From: Chinchilla lanigera
Taxonomy: Eukaryota > Chordata > Mammalia > Rodentia > Chinchillidae
NCBI RefSeq assembly: GCF_000276665.1
Contig: NW_004955415.1
Span: 31,660,382-31,724,381 of the forward strand
DNA: 64,000 nt
Reading direction: 5' to 3'
Of the stretch, positions 1 to 12,129 are shown one piece after another; position 1 is the first letter of the stretch, and each line of letters starts with the position of its first letter. Below the pieces are notes generated by a model. The model did not search any database. It saw only the letters and a program-made list of their open reading frames with translations, and had not been told where the DNA came from. A program made the translations under genes and the position numbers.

Positions 1-2190
1 TGCTTCCATAATGTGAGCACTGATTGCGTGAACGTCCCTCTTAGAAACACTTTCATATTGTTGTGGAGGTTCCAGGGAATTATATAGGCATTATAATTAA
101 CTTCCAGTATCTTTTACTTTATTGAGTTTGTCTGTAACCCATTGGGTGTTTAAAAGTGTGTTACTAATTTTCCAGGTTACTACATTTTCCATTTCTTCTG
201 TCAGTGATTTGTATGTCCATTGTACAGTGGTCTAATAGTACACATGGGGTGATTTTGATTTTTTACATTTATTTAAGCAGGCTTTGTGGACTAGTATGTG
301 ACCTATTTTGGAGAAACTACTGTGTGCTGCAGAAAAGAATGACAATTACTCTGTTGTAGTGGGGTGGAATATTTTGCAGATATTTATTAAGCTGATATGT
401 TCAAGAGTGGATCAGCTGTGATACAGTATTTCCTTATTGACTTCAGTTGATCTCTTTGTGAAAGTGAGGTGTTAAGATCCCCCCACTATGATCATTTTCA
501 TGTTTATTTGATCTTTTCTGTTCCACGGTACTTATTTTATGGAAATAGGTGCTCCAGTATTCAGTACATATTTCTAAGCATTACCTCTTCTTGTTGGACT
601 GTGCCCTTAACTAAGCACATAGTGACCTTTGTCTCTTCTGATCAGTTTCATCTTGAAGTTTACTATGTGTGTGATTTAAAATTACTACCCTTACTTGTTT
701 TTAGGGTCCTGGTGCTTGATATAACTGATTTCCATCCTTTGATATTTAGTCTATGAATATTTTTTTGAATTAGATGAGTTTCTGGAATGCAACAGACTGT
801 TGGATTCTGGGTTGGTTTTTTTGATCCAGTATACCAATCTGTGTCTTTTAATTGGAGAGTTGAGACATTGAGAGATCTTACTGAAATGTTATTTACTATC
901 ATTGTGCTATTTCTGTGTTGGTGACTCCTATTTCTTTTCCTGCAATTTTTTCTAATCCACTGACTTTACTACTTTCATCTGGGCCTTTAGCTTTATTGGT
1001 TTCATCATTTCTGTCTAGGATATTTCTGAGTATTTCCTGGATTGCTGGTTTAGTATTCATGTATCTTTTGAGTTGGTATTTTTCATGAAATGTCCTTGTA
1101 TCTCCATCTACTTAAAAGAAAAGCTTTGCTGGATATTAATCTATGTTGGAAGTTATTTGCTGTTACACCTTCAAATACTTTACTCCAAACTCTTCCACCC
1201 TTTAAGACTTGTGCTTTGAAGTCTACTGTAATTCTAATGGGATGAACTTTATATGTGATTTTTTCTTTTTCTCTGCTTTTAAAATTCAGGGTTTTTGTTG
1301 GATATCTGAAAATTTCATAAAGATATGCGTTGGTGAGCTTCTTTTTTCAAAATAGTTGTTTGGCGTTCTGGAAGCCTTGTTTACTTGTACACTGAATTCT
1401 CTTATTTGGGAAATTTTCTGTGACTTGTATAAACATATAAATAATTCAAACTGTGTTATCTTCTAGCTTTTCTCTAACTCCAATTAGCCTTAGGTTGATC
1501 TTAGTGTCATCTAGTAGCTGCTGGATGGTCTTTCCTTATTCTCTAATTTTTTTATTTTTGTGGCTTCAGTACTTCATGTTCTGCTTTTGACCTTAAGTCA
1601 AATACTGCCTTCACATTGATCATTTGTGAAATTTATGGATGCTATACATTTTTTATTTCAGTTATTTCTGATATCTTTTTGAGGATTCCATATATTTGGT
1701 GAATTTGTCATTCATGTTTTAAACTGTTTTCATCACCTCTTTCAATTTTTTATTTCCCCCAAATCACTGGAGATTTGGGTGATAATTCTGTAAACTTTTG
1801 GTTCCTTTCCTCTCTGAACTCACCTAGTTTTCATCTCTTCTCTAATCTCTTCACAGAGTTCACTACTTGGTATTTGCTTTCCTCTCCATTTGTGCCCCCT
1901 TGATCTGCCTTAGGAGAGATGAAAAACCTTAAGGGTCTTGTTGCCTTGCTCTTCCATCATTCTGTCCCTGTGGTAGGGTAACACTTCAGTCCTGAAGCAA
2001 AGCTCTCCTGCTGGGTGGTCTCTTCTTAGATCAGGACAATCTGTTGTCACCTCTGTTGCCCTGTATTTTGGAAACACCAGGAATGCGGACAGCATCAGCT
2101 GGGGTGGGGCATGCACTCAGGGGGCAGAGCATGCAGTTCTAGGGCCCTCTTGGCTTAGCACACAGGTCCCAGGCATGGAATTTTTTTATT
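1..2190 (-). mobile_element. LINE-1 (antisense), ORF2 N-terminus and upstream region
   Basis: Read on the minus strand, 902-663 encodes the start of the L1 ORF2 endonuclease domain (SLNVSTLQLK, then CCIPETHLIQK, corresponding to LNxNGL...CxQETHL). The upstream part (about 900-2190) corresponds to the inter-ORF and ORF1 region with many stops. The element runs off the left edge. Confidence 0.75.
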
Positions 2191-2194
2191 GTTC

Positions 2195-2520
2195 TATACT
2201 TAGGCCATGGAATATTGCCCAACTAAAAACAAGTAATGATAATGCAACTCAAACTTCACCAAATTTATATTAAATAGGAAAAAGACATAGGAGGTTTATG
2301 TATGGCTCCATTTCCGTGAACAGGAAAACCATATCTATCATGATGGAAGTCAGAAGAGTGGTAACCCTTGAGGATGAGGAGACAAGACTCTGCACTGATG
2401 GAAGTGTTTTATGTTTTGAGGGTGGCAATACATGGTGTAGACATAAAATTAATCAAGCTGTATAGTAACACTTAGGAACTTTTGTGTCATAACTCAATTA
2501 GAAGAATTTTAAGACACTAA
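2195..2520 (+). mobile_element. old L1/HAL1-type 3' fragment
   Basis: The sequence 'tggctccatttccgtgaacagg...gtggtaacccttgaggatgagg...aattaatcaagctgtat' is typical of the 3' end of ancient L1M/HAL1 elements. It is old and fragmentary. Confidence 0.5.
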
Positions 2521-2559
2521 AAAAGCCCCATTAAGACAGGGTTCAAAGCAGGATCAGAA

Positions 2560-2770
2560 AGAGCCAGACCTCAGACACCAACACCTCCCACATGGGTAAT
2601 CTTCATTAACTCACCTTAATTTGGGCCTCAGATTCCTCATATGTGGATTGGAGCTGACAATACCTACCTCAAGGTATCACTGTGAGAACTAAAAGATGCA
2701 AAGCTTTGAGGAGTAGCTGGTATCTGTCAACAGTGAGCACTAAGTCTTAGCTGTCACTATGATGAATGGT
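2560..2770 (+). repeat. MIR SINE
   Basis: MIR-like text: 'cctcagattcctcatatgtgga', then 'ctacctcaaggtatcactgtgagaac', then the core-related tail. It is an ancient tRNA-derived SINE. Confidence 0.6.
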
Positions 2771-3936
2771 TAAATATCCATCACTAAGGATAAATTTATA
2801 AGAATAAAAATAACAATTTGCTGGAAATGTATAAAATGTCAAAAAAGCTTATTTAATTCCACTGCTTCAAAATATGTCCACAAACTTAAAAACTGACAGA
2901 ATTACACAGATTATTCAACAATCCACAATCTTGGTAAACAATAGAGATTATAAATGTGTAAATGGTTTTCTCAACACAAATAGCATGCTCAATGTAATGG
3001 CCGTGGGCAGAATACAATGATTTCAACCACTGATTAAGTGTTTATATAAATTGTCATGTACTAAGTGCACCAGTTAGGGATTGCATTAAGCTGAAATAAA
3101 CCCACTCCCTTTCTCTCCAATCCTTTTAAGTCTTGAACCAGTAAACAGTGCTTTTTTTCCCCATGTAATAAGACTCCAGAATAAATAACCCAGTGCTGGT
3201 GAACTCTCACAAAAACACTAACTCTATATATTTTTAACTTTGTTTTCTAAGATTAGGGAAGCAAGAAGGTTGAGACTTCTGGCCACTCTCTCTTTAGCCT
3301 GTGGCTTTTACCCCGATGGTCATAGGATGGCTCCTCTAGTTTTGGACATCATGCCTGCTTGAAGCAAGAAGTGGAGATATCTAGCCAAATTAAATCACAC
3401 CCATGCAATGTCTTTTTCCAGAATCATTCCTAGTATCTTCTAATACTTATACCATCCAGGACTGGACAACACAGCCTCCTAACAGGGAGATAGAGGATTT
3501 TTAATAGTGCACATTATCAAGGTGAACAACAACAACAACAACGAAAAGGTTCTTTTGTAAGGAAGGGGCAATTTTGGTTGGCAACTAGCAGATCTGTCAA
3601 CAAATACTTAAAATTCAGTAACATAAAAACTATATACTCTGCTCACTATGTAATTAAATTAGAAACCAAACATCAAAAAGGCAATTAAGAAATCACTATA
3701 TAACATGCAGGAACTTTCACATTCTAAGCCTAGAATATGGTGTTGGTTACCCACAAATATGTATCTATTAAATGCATCCAACTACAGTTATGATTTATGC
3801 ATTTTGCTATAATTATATCTCTATGAAAATATAACTGTGTACTGGTATTTAATTCCAAAAAGGTCATGGGTGGAAGAACAATAAATAATGGAAATAAAGA
3901 CAATATGAGAATTAAACCAGAATAAAAATATATAGT
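2771..3936. other. unassigned AT-rich DNA
   Basis: No convincing exon or named repeat is visible apart from a short (AAC)n run near 3523-3542. The stretch is downstream of ZNF333. Small open frames here are chance. Confidence 0.5.
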
Positions 3937-4332
3937 CATCCCTCAGTATCTACAGGGATGTGTTTCAGCACCCCCTGATACCAAAATCCAAAGATGCTCT
4001 AGTCCCTTACATGAACTGGTGCAATGCTTATATATAATCTATGCATATCTTCCCATCTCTGGATGACTAGTACCTAATATAGTGTACATGCTGTGTAAAT
4101 AGTTGTTATGCTGTATTGTTTAGGGAATTATGACAAGAATAAATGTATATACAATATTCAGTACAGATGCAACTCTGTCTTGCTATTTTCAATGTGCAAC
4201 TGGTTGAATCCACAGATGCAGAACCTGCAGATCCCTGGGACAGACTGTACATGGAAACATGAGACACCAGTAAAAAAGTATCATAAGAGACAAGGGTAGC
4301 CCAAAATGTTTATATTTTTACAAAACAGGGTA
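3848..4332 (-). other. ZNF333: probable ZNF333 3' UTR
   Basis: This stretch follows the ZNF333 stop codon. No AATAAA is apparent on the minus strand; the nearest candidate signal is ATTAAA at 3848-3853. If that site is used, most of the 3' UTR consists of a Tigger-type DNA-transposon relic (about 3937-4250). The end point is a guess. Confidence 0.35.
3937..4250 (+). mobile_element. Tigger-family (MER2-like) DNA transposon relic
   Basis: It starts 'agtcatccctcagtatctac' and ends 'ttgaatccacagatgcagaa...gggacagactgt', the terminal inverted repeats of a pogo/Tigger non-autonomous element. Two other copies lie near 16866 and 49892. It covers the presumed ZNF333 3' UTR. Confidence 0.75.
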
Positions 4333-5430
4333 TCAACTGCCAAGGAACCCACTGTAGGTCTGAGACATTGACAAGGGCAGGCCACCTTGCCTGGTGCTGT
4401 CTTGCCCATTGTGAATCCTCTTGTGCACAGTGAGTGATGAGCTGTGCCTGAAGGCTTTCTCACACTGATTACATGGGTAGGGTCTCCCTACCATGTGGGT
4501 TCTCATATGCACTATGAGGTGTGAAGACTGCCCAAAGGCCCGCCCACATTCTTGGCAGGTATATGGCTTCTTCCCCGTGTGAGTTCTTGCATGTTTCCTG
4601 AGGGATGAGGGCTCACTGAAGGCCCGCCCACATTCCTGGCAGGTGTAGGGCTTCTCCCCAGTGTGAGTTCGCATGTGACTCTTCAGGGTGGAGAGGCGAC
4701 TCAAGACCTGCCCACAGGTCCCACACTCATACAGCTTCTCCCCAGTGTGGATCCTCTTGTGCACATTTAGGTGTGTACTAGTGCGGAAGGGTTTCCCACA
4801 CTGGTTGCACTTGTAGGGCTTCTCCCTTGTATGGGTGCGCAGGTGTGTCTTAAGCGATGAGTGCTCCCTGAATGCTTTCCCACAGTGGCTGCATTCGAAG
4901 GGCTTCTCTCCAGTGTGTGTTCGCATGTGGCTCCTGAGAGATGATGGCTGATTGAATGCTTTCCCACAGTCCTTACACACACAGGGCTTCTCTCCCGTAT
5001 GATTCCTCTGATGCAAAACCAGGTTGAAATTCCTGGTGAAGGTTTTCCCACACTGGCCACATTCAAAGGGCTTCTCTCCAGTGTGGGTCCTCAGGTGCCG
5101 CCGCAGGTTGGAGGAATACTTAAAGGCTTGTCGGCACTCCTGGCACTCAAAGAACTTCTCTGCAGTGTGAGTCTTCTCATGCCTCGTAAGGTCAGAGCTA
5201 TAGCGAAAGGACTTTTCACACTGGCTGCACACATAAGTTTTATCCACGCTGTGGATTTTTTCAGGTGTCATTACAGGGGCATCCTGGAAGAAGGATTTTC
5301 TGTTCTCCTGACTTTCATAGGGGGCCTCTCCAGCAAGAACTCGCTGGTACTGACAAAGTGGTTCTACACTGCTAAATGGTTTCTCTGAGTTGGTATATTT
5401 GTAGAGTTTTTCTCTATGCTGAGATGGCTC
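4333..5430 (-). CDS. ZNF333: ZNF333 terminal coding exon: ten C2H2 zinc fingers
   Basis: This is the DNA-binding exon of a KRAB zinc-finger transcriptional repressor acting in the nucleus. A 'caacag' acceptor is followed by 365 codons, phase 0, and a TGA at 4333-4335. After a spacer of about 70 residues containing the EKLYKY motif come ten C2H2 fingers (first YVCSQC, last YPCNQC), mostly joined by TGEKP-type linkers. Residues -1/2/3/6 by finger read YSDR, YSNR, RFNL, QSSS, ESST, TTHV, RSTS, ESSK, QSHV, HSSV. Finger 7 has Leu at the usual Phe (CGQVLSRL). Spacer, finger order and the tail (LPLSMS) match human ZNF333 as I remember it. The frame stays open 35 codons upstream of the acceptor, but that part reads as intron. 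The exon is intact, so the gene is probably functional. Confidence 0.95.
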   Translation of the reverse strand, partial: EPSQHREKLYKYTNSEKPFSSVEPLCQYQRVLAGEAPYESQENRKSFFQDAPVMTPEKIHSVDKTYVCSQCEKSFRYSSDLTRHEKTHTAEKFFECQECRQAFKYSSNLRRHLRTHTGEKPFECGQCGKTFTRNFNLVLHQRNHTGEKPCVCKDCGKAFNQPSSLRSHMRTHTGEKPFECSHCGKAFREHSSLKTHLRTHTREKPYKCNQCGKPFRTSTHLNVHKRIHTGEKLYECGTCGQVLSRLSTLKSHMRTHTGEKPYTCQECGRAFSEPSSLRKHARTHTGKKPYTCQECGRAFGQSSHLIVHMRTHMVGRPYPCNQCEKAFRHSSSLTVHKRIHNGQDSTRQGGLPLSMSQTYSGFLGS

Positions 5431-5764
5431 CTGTTGATTAAGGAGGATGGAAAGACCAAAGGCTTTATTCAGAGAGATTCTTCCCATGTCAACTAAATAC
5501 AGGGAAAACATTTCTTTATTTGAATCTTTTACCATTTCAGTGAGTCTATACTATATTGTTTCTACCCCAAATTCTCTTTACTAGAACAGGGTGGATTCTC
5601 TGCCAAAATGACTGCTCTTATCATTACTTTCATGGGGCTTCGTAGATGGAGACAATTTCTGCATTGTTTAAAGCCAAACTAAACTTTAAATGCTTGATGC
5701 CAAGGCTAACCTGTGAAAATGAGTACTTTGGGGAATTCTGTGAAGACATATCTCCTTTTGTTTT

Positions 5765-5845
5765 CAGTGCTGGGGGTGGAACCCAATGCCTTGTGCATAC
5801 TAGGCAAGTGCTCTGCCACTGAACTACACTGTAGCCCCAAGACAC
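5765..5845 (-). repeat. ID-type SINE
   Basis: On the minus strand this is 'ggggctacagtgtagttcagtgg...cctagtatgcacaaggc...gttccacccccagcac', a tRNA-derived ID element with A and B box text. It lies in the intron before the zinc-finger exon. Confidence 0.7.
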
Positions 5846-6054
5846 AAGACATGTAGCACTTGATCTACATTTAGAGTTTTCTATCAATTCATAACATTCA
5901 CAGACTGTCTCTTAAGAATGCACTTTCTCCTGAGTAAGCACCATTTGCAAGAAATACCTCTTGGCTCCTGTGTAGTTCTTCTAACCTACAGCACCTTCAG
6001 ACACTTCCTACCATAGTGGAATGAGAGTAATCTTGTGAGTATTGTGAATCTTAC

Positions 6055-6131
6055 CTTTTTCCTGCCAATGGACAGAACATCTGCAAAAATATCTTGGCTT
6101 GGAATTGACTCTTGGAGTTGAAGCTGTGGCT
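6055..6131 (-). CDS. ZNF333: ZNF333 exon: linker after second KRAB
   Basis: A 77-nt exon with acceptor 'attcattttag' and donor 'AAAAAG|gtaaga'. It begins in phase 1 (its first two bases complete a Glu codon) and ends in phase 0. The translation contains QESIPSQDIFADVLSI, which aligns with the human ZNF333 segment between KRAB2 and the fingers. It resembles the exon at 16720-16802 in phase, length and acceptor sequence, which supports origin by module duplication. It joins the zinc-finger exon in frame. Confidence 0.85.
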
Positions 6132-6667
6132 CTAAAATGAATTAGGGGATAAAAGGATTAAAGGCACAGAGAATTATATGATCAAGGTGATCAAAAAATG
6201 TAAGCAAGGCACGTGTGAATATTTTTGAAGTACTGATCACAAATATAGGAAGAAACTGCAAAGACAAGAGTAAAACAGAATTGTAAGGCTTTAGACTGAG
6301 AGAGGCACTCTATAATAATAAAAATAAGAAAGGAAAATCATGGTAAACAACTTGCTGAGAAAGGATTCTATGAAGATTGGGACTGATGTGGAAGGGAAAT
6401 ATTAGCAAGAATGCACAGTGGGAGGAGCTACATAAAGCATACATATGGAAATACTTAAAAGGAAGACAGAGGAGGTAAGTACTTCTATGGAGTCACAGGA
6501 AACTATTACAGATAAGAAAGAGGAAAGAAGATGCAATTTACTAAAGGAGCTCAACCAAACAGCCTTCTTGTTCAAGGGCCCTGAATATATCGCTATCAAC
6601 AGTTTTTAAATCTGTGTCTCCTCTTTTCAACCACAGCTAGTGCTTGCCTGGTCCTCCTAGTGCTCAC

Positions 6668-6748
6668 CTGAGAAGATTCCTCTCTTGATGGTCCACAGCT
6701 CTTCTCTTTGCTCCAAATACGATACTGTGCTGGTTTTGCATAGTGGAC
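6668..6748 (-). CDS. ZNF333: ZNF333 exon: second KRAB B box
   Basis: An 81-nt exon, acceptor 'gtgagcag', donor 'TCTCAG|gtgagc', phase 1 at both ends. It encodes LCKTSTVSYLEQREELWTIK, a standard KRAB-B box (CK...V..LEQ.EE.W) that aligns with human ZNF333. The B box strengthens KRAB-A binding to the TRIM28/KAP1 corepressor. The reading frame is intact. Confidence 0.88.
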
Positions 6749-7060
6749 CTGCTCACAGAGAAAAGAGAGACAAATGGGCTGCTAATACCCAGCCATGACC
6801 ACTATTCTCAAGTCTTCAGGGGCTCCGGAAATGGGAACAGCTGCCTAAATTTTGATGGACACAGCAAAGGTCTTTCACTTAAGAACTTCACTGGGACACA
6901 GAGGATACCAAGCTATCTGGTCCCCAGAACCCAGGGTCTGGCTCAGAGTCACTCTTGAGAAGCCCAGAATCCTGGAGAATCCTGGAGAAACAGAGCTGTG
7001 GACACACCTTCGTATCCATGGGGAGGCCACTGGACTGTACATGTCATGGGGCTGGACTCA

Positions 7061-7279
<219 letters not shown>

Positions 7280-7499
7280 CTAAAATACACACCCATCCTG
7301 GTTTAGCCAGTGACCACATCCCCCACCACAATGCAACAGTATGCTGGGGTTGGAAGGCCTGGGGAAGGAACACCCCACAAAGAGGGTTTTCAGAGGGGGA
7401 TTTGCAGTCTCTTAAATCTGGCCTTGAACTGAAGCATCCCAATTTTATCTCTCAGGGGGTAGGCATAGCTCAGAGGCAGAGCACATGCTTAGCATAAAC

Positions 7500-7605
7500 T
7501 AGGCCAGGGCTGGCAAACATGGCACGCATGCCACAGCTGGCTGTTTGTTATCATTGAAAGCTCTAAAAGGTTCACCATCACTGCACTAGGTCCTGCGTTC
7601 ACGCA
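7500..7605 (+). mobile_element. hAT-like element end
   Basis: 'ccagggctggcaaacatggcacgcatgcc' and 'gttcaccatcactgc' resemble hAT terminal repeats in ZNF333 intronic DNA. An ID-like piece precedes it (7457-7500). Confidence 0.4.
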
Positions 7606-8062
7606 TAAATAAGAATTAGGAATTTTCTCCTACTCACCACTCCCCAAATAAGAGGCTCTAACTCATGCTAAAAAACCTTTACTTCATGAAAGGATTTACC
7701 TACCTACAACTAGCCAACAAGCCCTTGCAGATATATCCTGCCTAGCTGTAGAGACCAGCAGACCTGAGCATGGTGCAGAGAAATATCTGGTAAATTAACT
7801 CTGCCTAATGAGACAAGGAAGCCCAGGAAGCAATGACAGCTTACATCCTTGCTCTGTCTTCCTTCTTGGCTCTCAGCAGCTTAAAGAGGGCCTGAATGAG
7901 AGGGTAGGATCCCTATTTGGGCTGCATGAGGTCCAGCTCTTGATAGGCTGGAGATCAGCCCTGTGTTTAGGATCAGGAAAGTCCAGGCAGGTCATATGAA
8001 GGGGCAAGTCCAACCTCTGGCACAGCAGTGCTCTTTAGGGGCTAAAAGGATCGCTTACTTAC

Positions 8063-8151
8063 CCAGGAACAGGTAGTTGGCAACCCATGAGCCCTGGCTT
8101 CTTCCTCTATGTCATCCGCTTGGAGCCAGGTGGAGTCCTGAGCTGGCAGAG
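8063..8151 (-). CDS. ZNF333: ZNF333 exon: inter-KRAB linker, distal part
   Basis: An 89-nt exon, acceptor 'atctccctcag', donor 'TCCTGG|gtaagt'. It starts in phase 1, with its first two bases completing an Ala codon from the exon at 11728-11815, and ends in phase 0. It encodes LPAQDSTWLQADDIEEEARA and a short tail. It aligns with the human linker just before KRAB2 (WLQ, acidic EEE, GLPT.CS). No domain is recognised; the segment is acidic and probably disordered. Confidence 0.85.
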
Positions 8152-8221
8152 CTGAGGGAGATGAGATAAGACATGAGGATCAGTGCCTGGCCAAGTGAGC
8201 ACACCCTGGCTTTGTGTGACC

Positions 8222-8385
8222 ATGTATAACACACATCTACACACCCACAGGTGCACACACATGCACACAGAAACACAGATGCACATGCTTTTGCACACAC
8301 ATGTATGGACATACAGATCAGCATGCACATAAACTTGTAGACATATGCAGACACGCACATGGTCACACACGTGCGTGCACGCAAC
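8222..8385 (+). repeat. imperfect (CA)n microsatellite
   Basis: A CA-rich, interrupted tract (acacacatctacacacccac..., gcacacacatg...) immediately upstream of the linker exon at 8063-8151 in transcript sense. Long open frames here are artefacts of the repeat. Confidence 0.85.
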
Positions 8386-8799
8386 CCTTCCATTCTAAAT
8401 GTAGGAGCCACGATCTCAATCACTAGCAGATGCTGAAGGTCCTGTGGCCCCACTCTCCCCCGCTTGACTCGGCTGCGGAACACCTCTTAGCTCCTCAGCC
8501 CCTTCACCAGCCCCCTATCTTAAGGGCTAACATAGCCCCACAACATGCCGCAAGTAAGGGACAGATAAACCACCACCCTGCAAAGTTTGCCGAGAAGCAG
8601 TGGTCCTTCCCACCTGCCATCAATACCAGCCCTCCTTCCACACTAGGCAGCCTTCCTCTGTCTGGCCCAAGATGGACAAGCAGGCAACTCTCTGGTCATC
8701 CTTGATCTCCCTGTACCCTTGCCTCTCTCTCCTGGTGGCAGTTTTCCCCCTAAGGCTGAGCCACATCAAGTGCCTGATACCATGTGTGAGTTTCCTAGG

Positions 8800-9115
8800 G
8801 ATGATGTAATGAAGAACCACAGAAATGTTTTCTCTCACAGTTCTAGAGGCCTGGAGTCCAAGACCAAGGTGTCAACAGGGCCACGCTCCCACTGAGATTC
8901 TGGGTAGAATCCTTTCTTGCCTCATCTTAGCTTTCATCAGTGGCTGCAGACCCCTGGTGCTCCTTGGCTTAAGCTGCATCACTGCACCCTGCCACCATCA
9001 CCACCTGAACTTCTGTGCCTTCACATGCCATCTACCCCCCTTAGAAGACCACCAGTCAGACCACCTTAGGGCTCACTCCCATGACCTCATCTGAACTTGC
9101 TTACATCTGACCTAG
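8800..9115 (+). mobile_element. old LTR fragment (MLT/MaLR-like)
   Basis: 'tttctctcacagttctagaggcctggagtccaagaccaaggtgtc...' followed by '...caccagtcagaccaccttagggctcactcccatgacctcat' is typical of an old ERVL-MaLR LTR. Confidence 0.6.
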
Positions 9116-9394
9116 GAAATGTCTATCCTATGTCTGTCCTATCACTGTGTTTTAGAAGAAGATAACTATGTTCAGATTTTATGGGCTTATAAATGGTAAG
9201 GAACCACAACAAGCCATACTTTGAGCCCTACCTATACCTGATTTTTATGATTTACATAATAAGATCAGTGACTTTTTGAGTTGATATTTAAATGTGATTT
9301 TAGGACACAATGAAATAGGTTGAAACTTTGGGGATAATAAAAACATATGAATGTATTTTGCAAGTTGGAAGGACATAAATTTTGGAGGGGTCGT

Positions 9395-9800
9395 AGGGGC
9401 CAACTTCTGTGGACTGAATTGTGCCGAATAAGAAATCGTAATCCTCAGTACTTCAGAACATGACCTCATTGGGAGGTAGGGTTGCTGCAGATGTAACCAG
9501 TTATGAAGTCATCATGGGGCACGCTGCACCCTTAATGCACTATGACCAGTGCCCTCTAAGAAAAAGAGAAGAGCCACAGAGACAGACACAGAGGGGAGGC
9601 GGCCGTGTGACCATGCAGGTAGAGAGGAGAGATGCGTCCAGTGAATCCCAAGTGCTGCCAGCCAGCACCTGAAGTCAGAGTTAAGGATCCACTTAACTGC
9701 CCCTCCTGGAGGTCCCCTCTGCAGAAGGAAATGCCTGTCCTTTCTCTTCCCTAAAACGGCCCTCTCCTTTCTTACCAATTCGTAACCAGATGTGGCTTGG
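9395..9800 (+). mobile_element. MaLR-type LTR relic
   Basis: 'tgtggactgaattgtgccgaat...cttcagaacatgacctcattgggaggtagg' is the 5' part of an MLT-class LTR. The 3' part is less clear. Confidence 0.55.
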
Positions 9801-10289
9801 TGGGTGTTTATTTTCCATCACCCTCAGTGGGCTGCATGCTTTGTAAGAACCAGCCCTGTGCTTCTCCTTTCACCACCCTGTCCGTCACCCTGTGCTTGGC
9901 ATATGTATGCTTTGTGTCATCTGGAAATGAATGAATACACGAACCACCAGTGGACCTCAACTCAAGCACCTATCCATGTCTTAAATCATTCCCTACTGTA
10001 TAGAAAACAACAGGCTTGCATGGCAGGCTGGAATCTCCGTATGTCTGGGAGATTTGGAGAGGCCCCCACACCCCTGCCCCCACTGTAAAAGAGGTTAAAC
10101 TTTGCTTATACTGCTCTTACAAACAGTGGGGTATACACTGAACTGCTTTGCTTCTGCGAGTCTGGAATTCACACGTGTGCTGCACAGGAGGTGCCCACGT
10201 GACCAGGCCCCAGTGGAAACTGTGGGTGCTAAGTATCTTGAATGAGTCTGCTGCTGCACAACTGGGCACAAAAATTATCACAGTTGGTG

Positions 10290-10640
10290 TTAGAGACATT
10301 AAGGGTGTCCCATGTGAAATTAAACATCCCCCAAAAGCTCATGTGTTGAAGGCTTGGTCCCCATCTGATCGTACTACGGGAGGTGGTAAGAACTTCAGAG
10401 GTGAGGCCCAGTGGGAGGAAGTTAGGTCACAGGGGCGTGCCCTTCCAGGGGCCTGAAGTCCCCTGGGCACCTCCTCTCTGTTCACCTGTTAGCCACCATG
10501 AAGTAAGCAGCTTTCCTCTGCCACAGCTTCCACCATGACGTACTGTCTCACCACGGCCCAGAGCAACAGGCCAAGTGGCTATGGACCAGAGCCACGAACC
10601 AAAATAAACATTTCCTTAAATCTAAGAATTACACACTGTC
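10290..10640 (+). mobile_element. MaLR LTR relic
   Basis: 'gttggtgttagagacattaagggtgtcccatgtgaaattaaacatcccccaaaagctcatgtgttgaaggcttggtc' through 'aaaataaacatttcc' has the order of a rodent MaLR LTR. Confidence 0.6.
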
Positions 10641-11727
10641 AGAAACATAATAGAGATTCTAAACACAAGACTGGATGATACTGTTAAGAAACAAAGTTTA
10701 TTTTTCTCACTAGAAGACAAGATAGAGGAAAAATATCTTGCCATTAATGGTAAAATATAATTTGTCTGTTAGAATCAATTTTCTTTACCTACTTCTCAGA
10801 TGTGGACTTTAATGTCATTTTTTAAAGGCTCAGGCCATTAAAACAGCCCATTTCTAATCAATTTGATTGCAATTTTCAAAACCAACATAACTGTAATTAA
10901 AAAGTTAACAGTGTTCAAACTACTCTTGATGATGAAGGAATTAGACCACTGCCGTCTTAGCCAGGTCATGACCAGTTTCAGCCTCAATATGTATGGGCCC
11001 TTGTTAAGAGGGGTGAGGGAGTCAGAACTGCCACCCCCACCAGAAGCCCAAGATTTAGCAGCCCTTGTGAAAACAATGAGCCCTAGCAGGTAAACACACG
11101 GAGGTTGTCTACCCAGTGGTCAAAGGTCACAAAGCAACCCTGACTTAGACACCCACTATCTCTGTAAAGCTTGTAAGCGGCAGTACCGCTGTAGTCTAGT
11201 GCCAAATGGTCCCTCTCAGGTTTTAACCCCATTGAGCCTGTCCTCTACAGTGGACCTCGTCTTCCTTCCTTTCTTCTGAATAAATTATTTACAAAAAATA
11301 AAATACTATTTTTCAATATTAAAAAAATATTTAATGTCTAGAGAGGTCTGGTGTGCCTCTTTCGTTTTGTTTCATTTTGCTGTCTCCTAATTGATTTATT
11401 TTTTTTTTAACGTACAAAATGTGTTTATGTGCATGGTGCCTTGTAAAATGGCTAAATGGAGCTAAGGAACACATGCATGACCTCACATGCTTATAGTCTT
11501 GCTCTTAATCAAAAGATCAGTGACCAAAAATCAACAAGGAATTCCAGCCCCAGTGCTTAAAAAGCGCCTTTCCCCTGGAGTGGACAAATACTGAGAGACA
11601 GCTTTCTGGGCTCCGTCTTATAGGGCCTGCAGTAGAGGAAATGAAGAAGGGATGGATACAAATTCCCAGACAAAAGACAAGACAGCAGGGCCCTTTGGCC
11701 ACATGTCTCATGCAAGCACCCACTCAC
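10640..11727. other. ZNF333 intron without recognised features
   Basis: AT-rich intronic sequence with a short homopolymer run near 11399-11408. I see no exon, repeat family or conserved element here that I can name. Confidence 0.5.
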
Positions 11728-11815
11728 CAGGAGCCCTGACCACCCATGTATTGGCGAGACCCAGCACAGGCATCGGCATCACCACCCTCTGGATCTGCAC
11801 AACCGCCGTCAGTCC
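11728..11815 (-). CDS. ZNF333: ZNF333 exon: inter-KRAB linker, middle part
   Basis: An 88-nt exon with polypyrimidine tract and acceptor 'cctctgtctag' and donor 'CTCCTG|gtgagt'. It starts in phase 0 and ends in phase 1, which fits the phase-1 start of the exon at 8063-8151. The protein contains GLTAVVQIQRVVMPMPVLGL and TWVVRAP and aligns with the human segment around MQIQRVV. In human a further stretch of about 39 residues precedes it; I could not find that exon between here and 16720. Confidence 0.85.
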
Positions 11816-12129
11816 CTAGACAGAGGGGCAGGAGCCACAGTCACATACCTTGCGCCCAGGGATACAGTTATACCTACCTGAAGTCGCATGTTGGGCCCCA
11901 CTTTGGGAAACACAGTGTATTATCTTTACCTGAGATTTAGGCTTAATACTTAAATACTAGGCTAATCACTGTGATAGAATTTCAACTCTTGCAGTGGGGG
12001 AAATGCTAGAACAAATCAGGGAGTCAACAGCCAGCAGGGTGAGGGCAGTGTGTAGAGGTGGACCTGAGCAGATGAGGGAGAACTAGCAAGTTACTCGGAG
12101 AAGGAAGACTTTTCAAGGGGGCTGTGGTG

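Noticed and set aside
4767..5388. Open frames in other registers across the zinc-finger exon
   Set aside because: Shadows of the real C2H2 frame.
8107..8483. Cysteine-rich minus-strand frames
   Set aside because: They translate the imperfect (CA)n microsatellite; only 8063-8151 is an exon.
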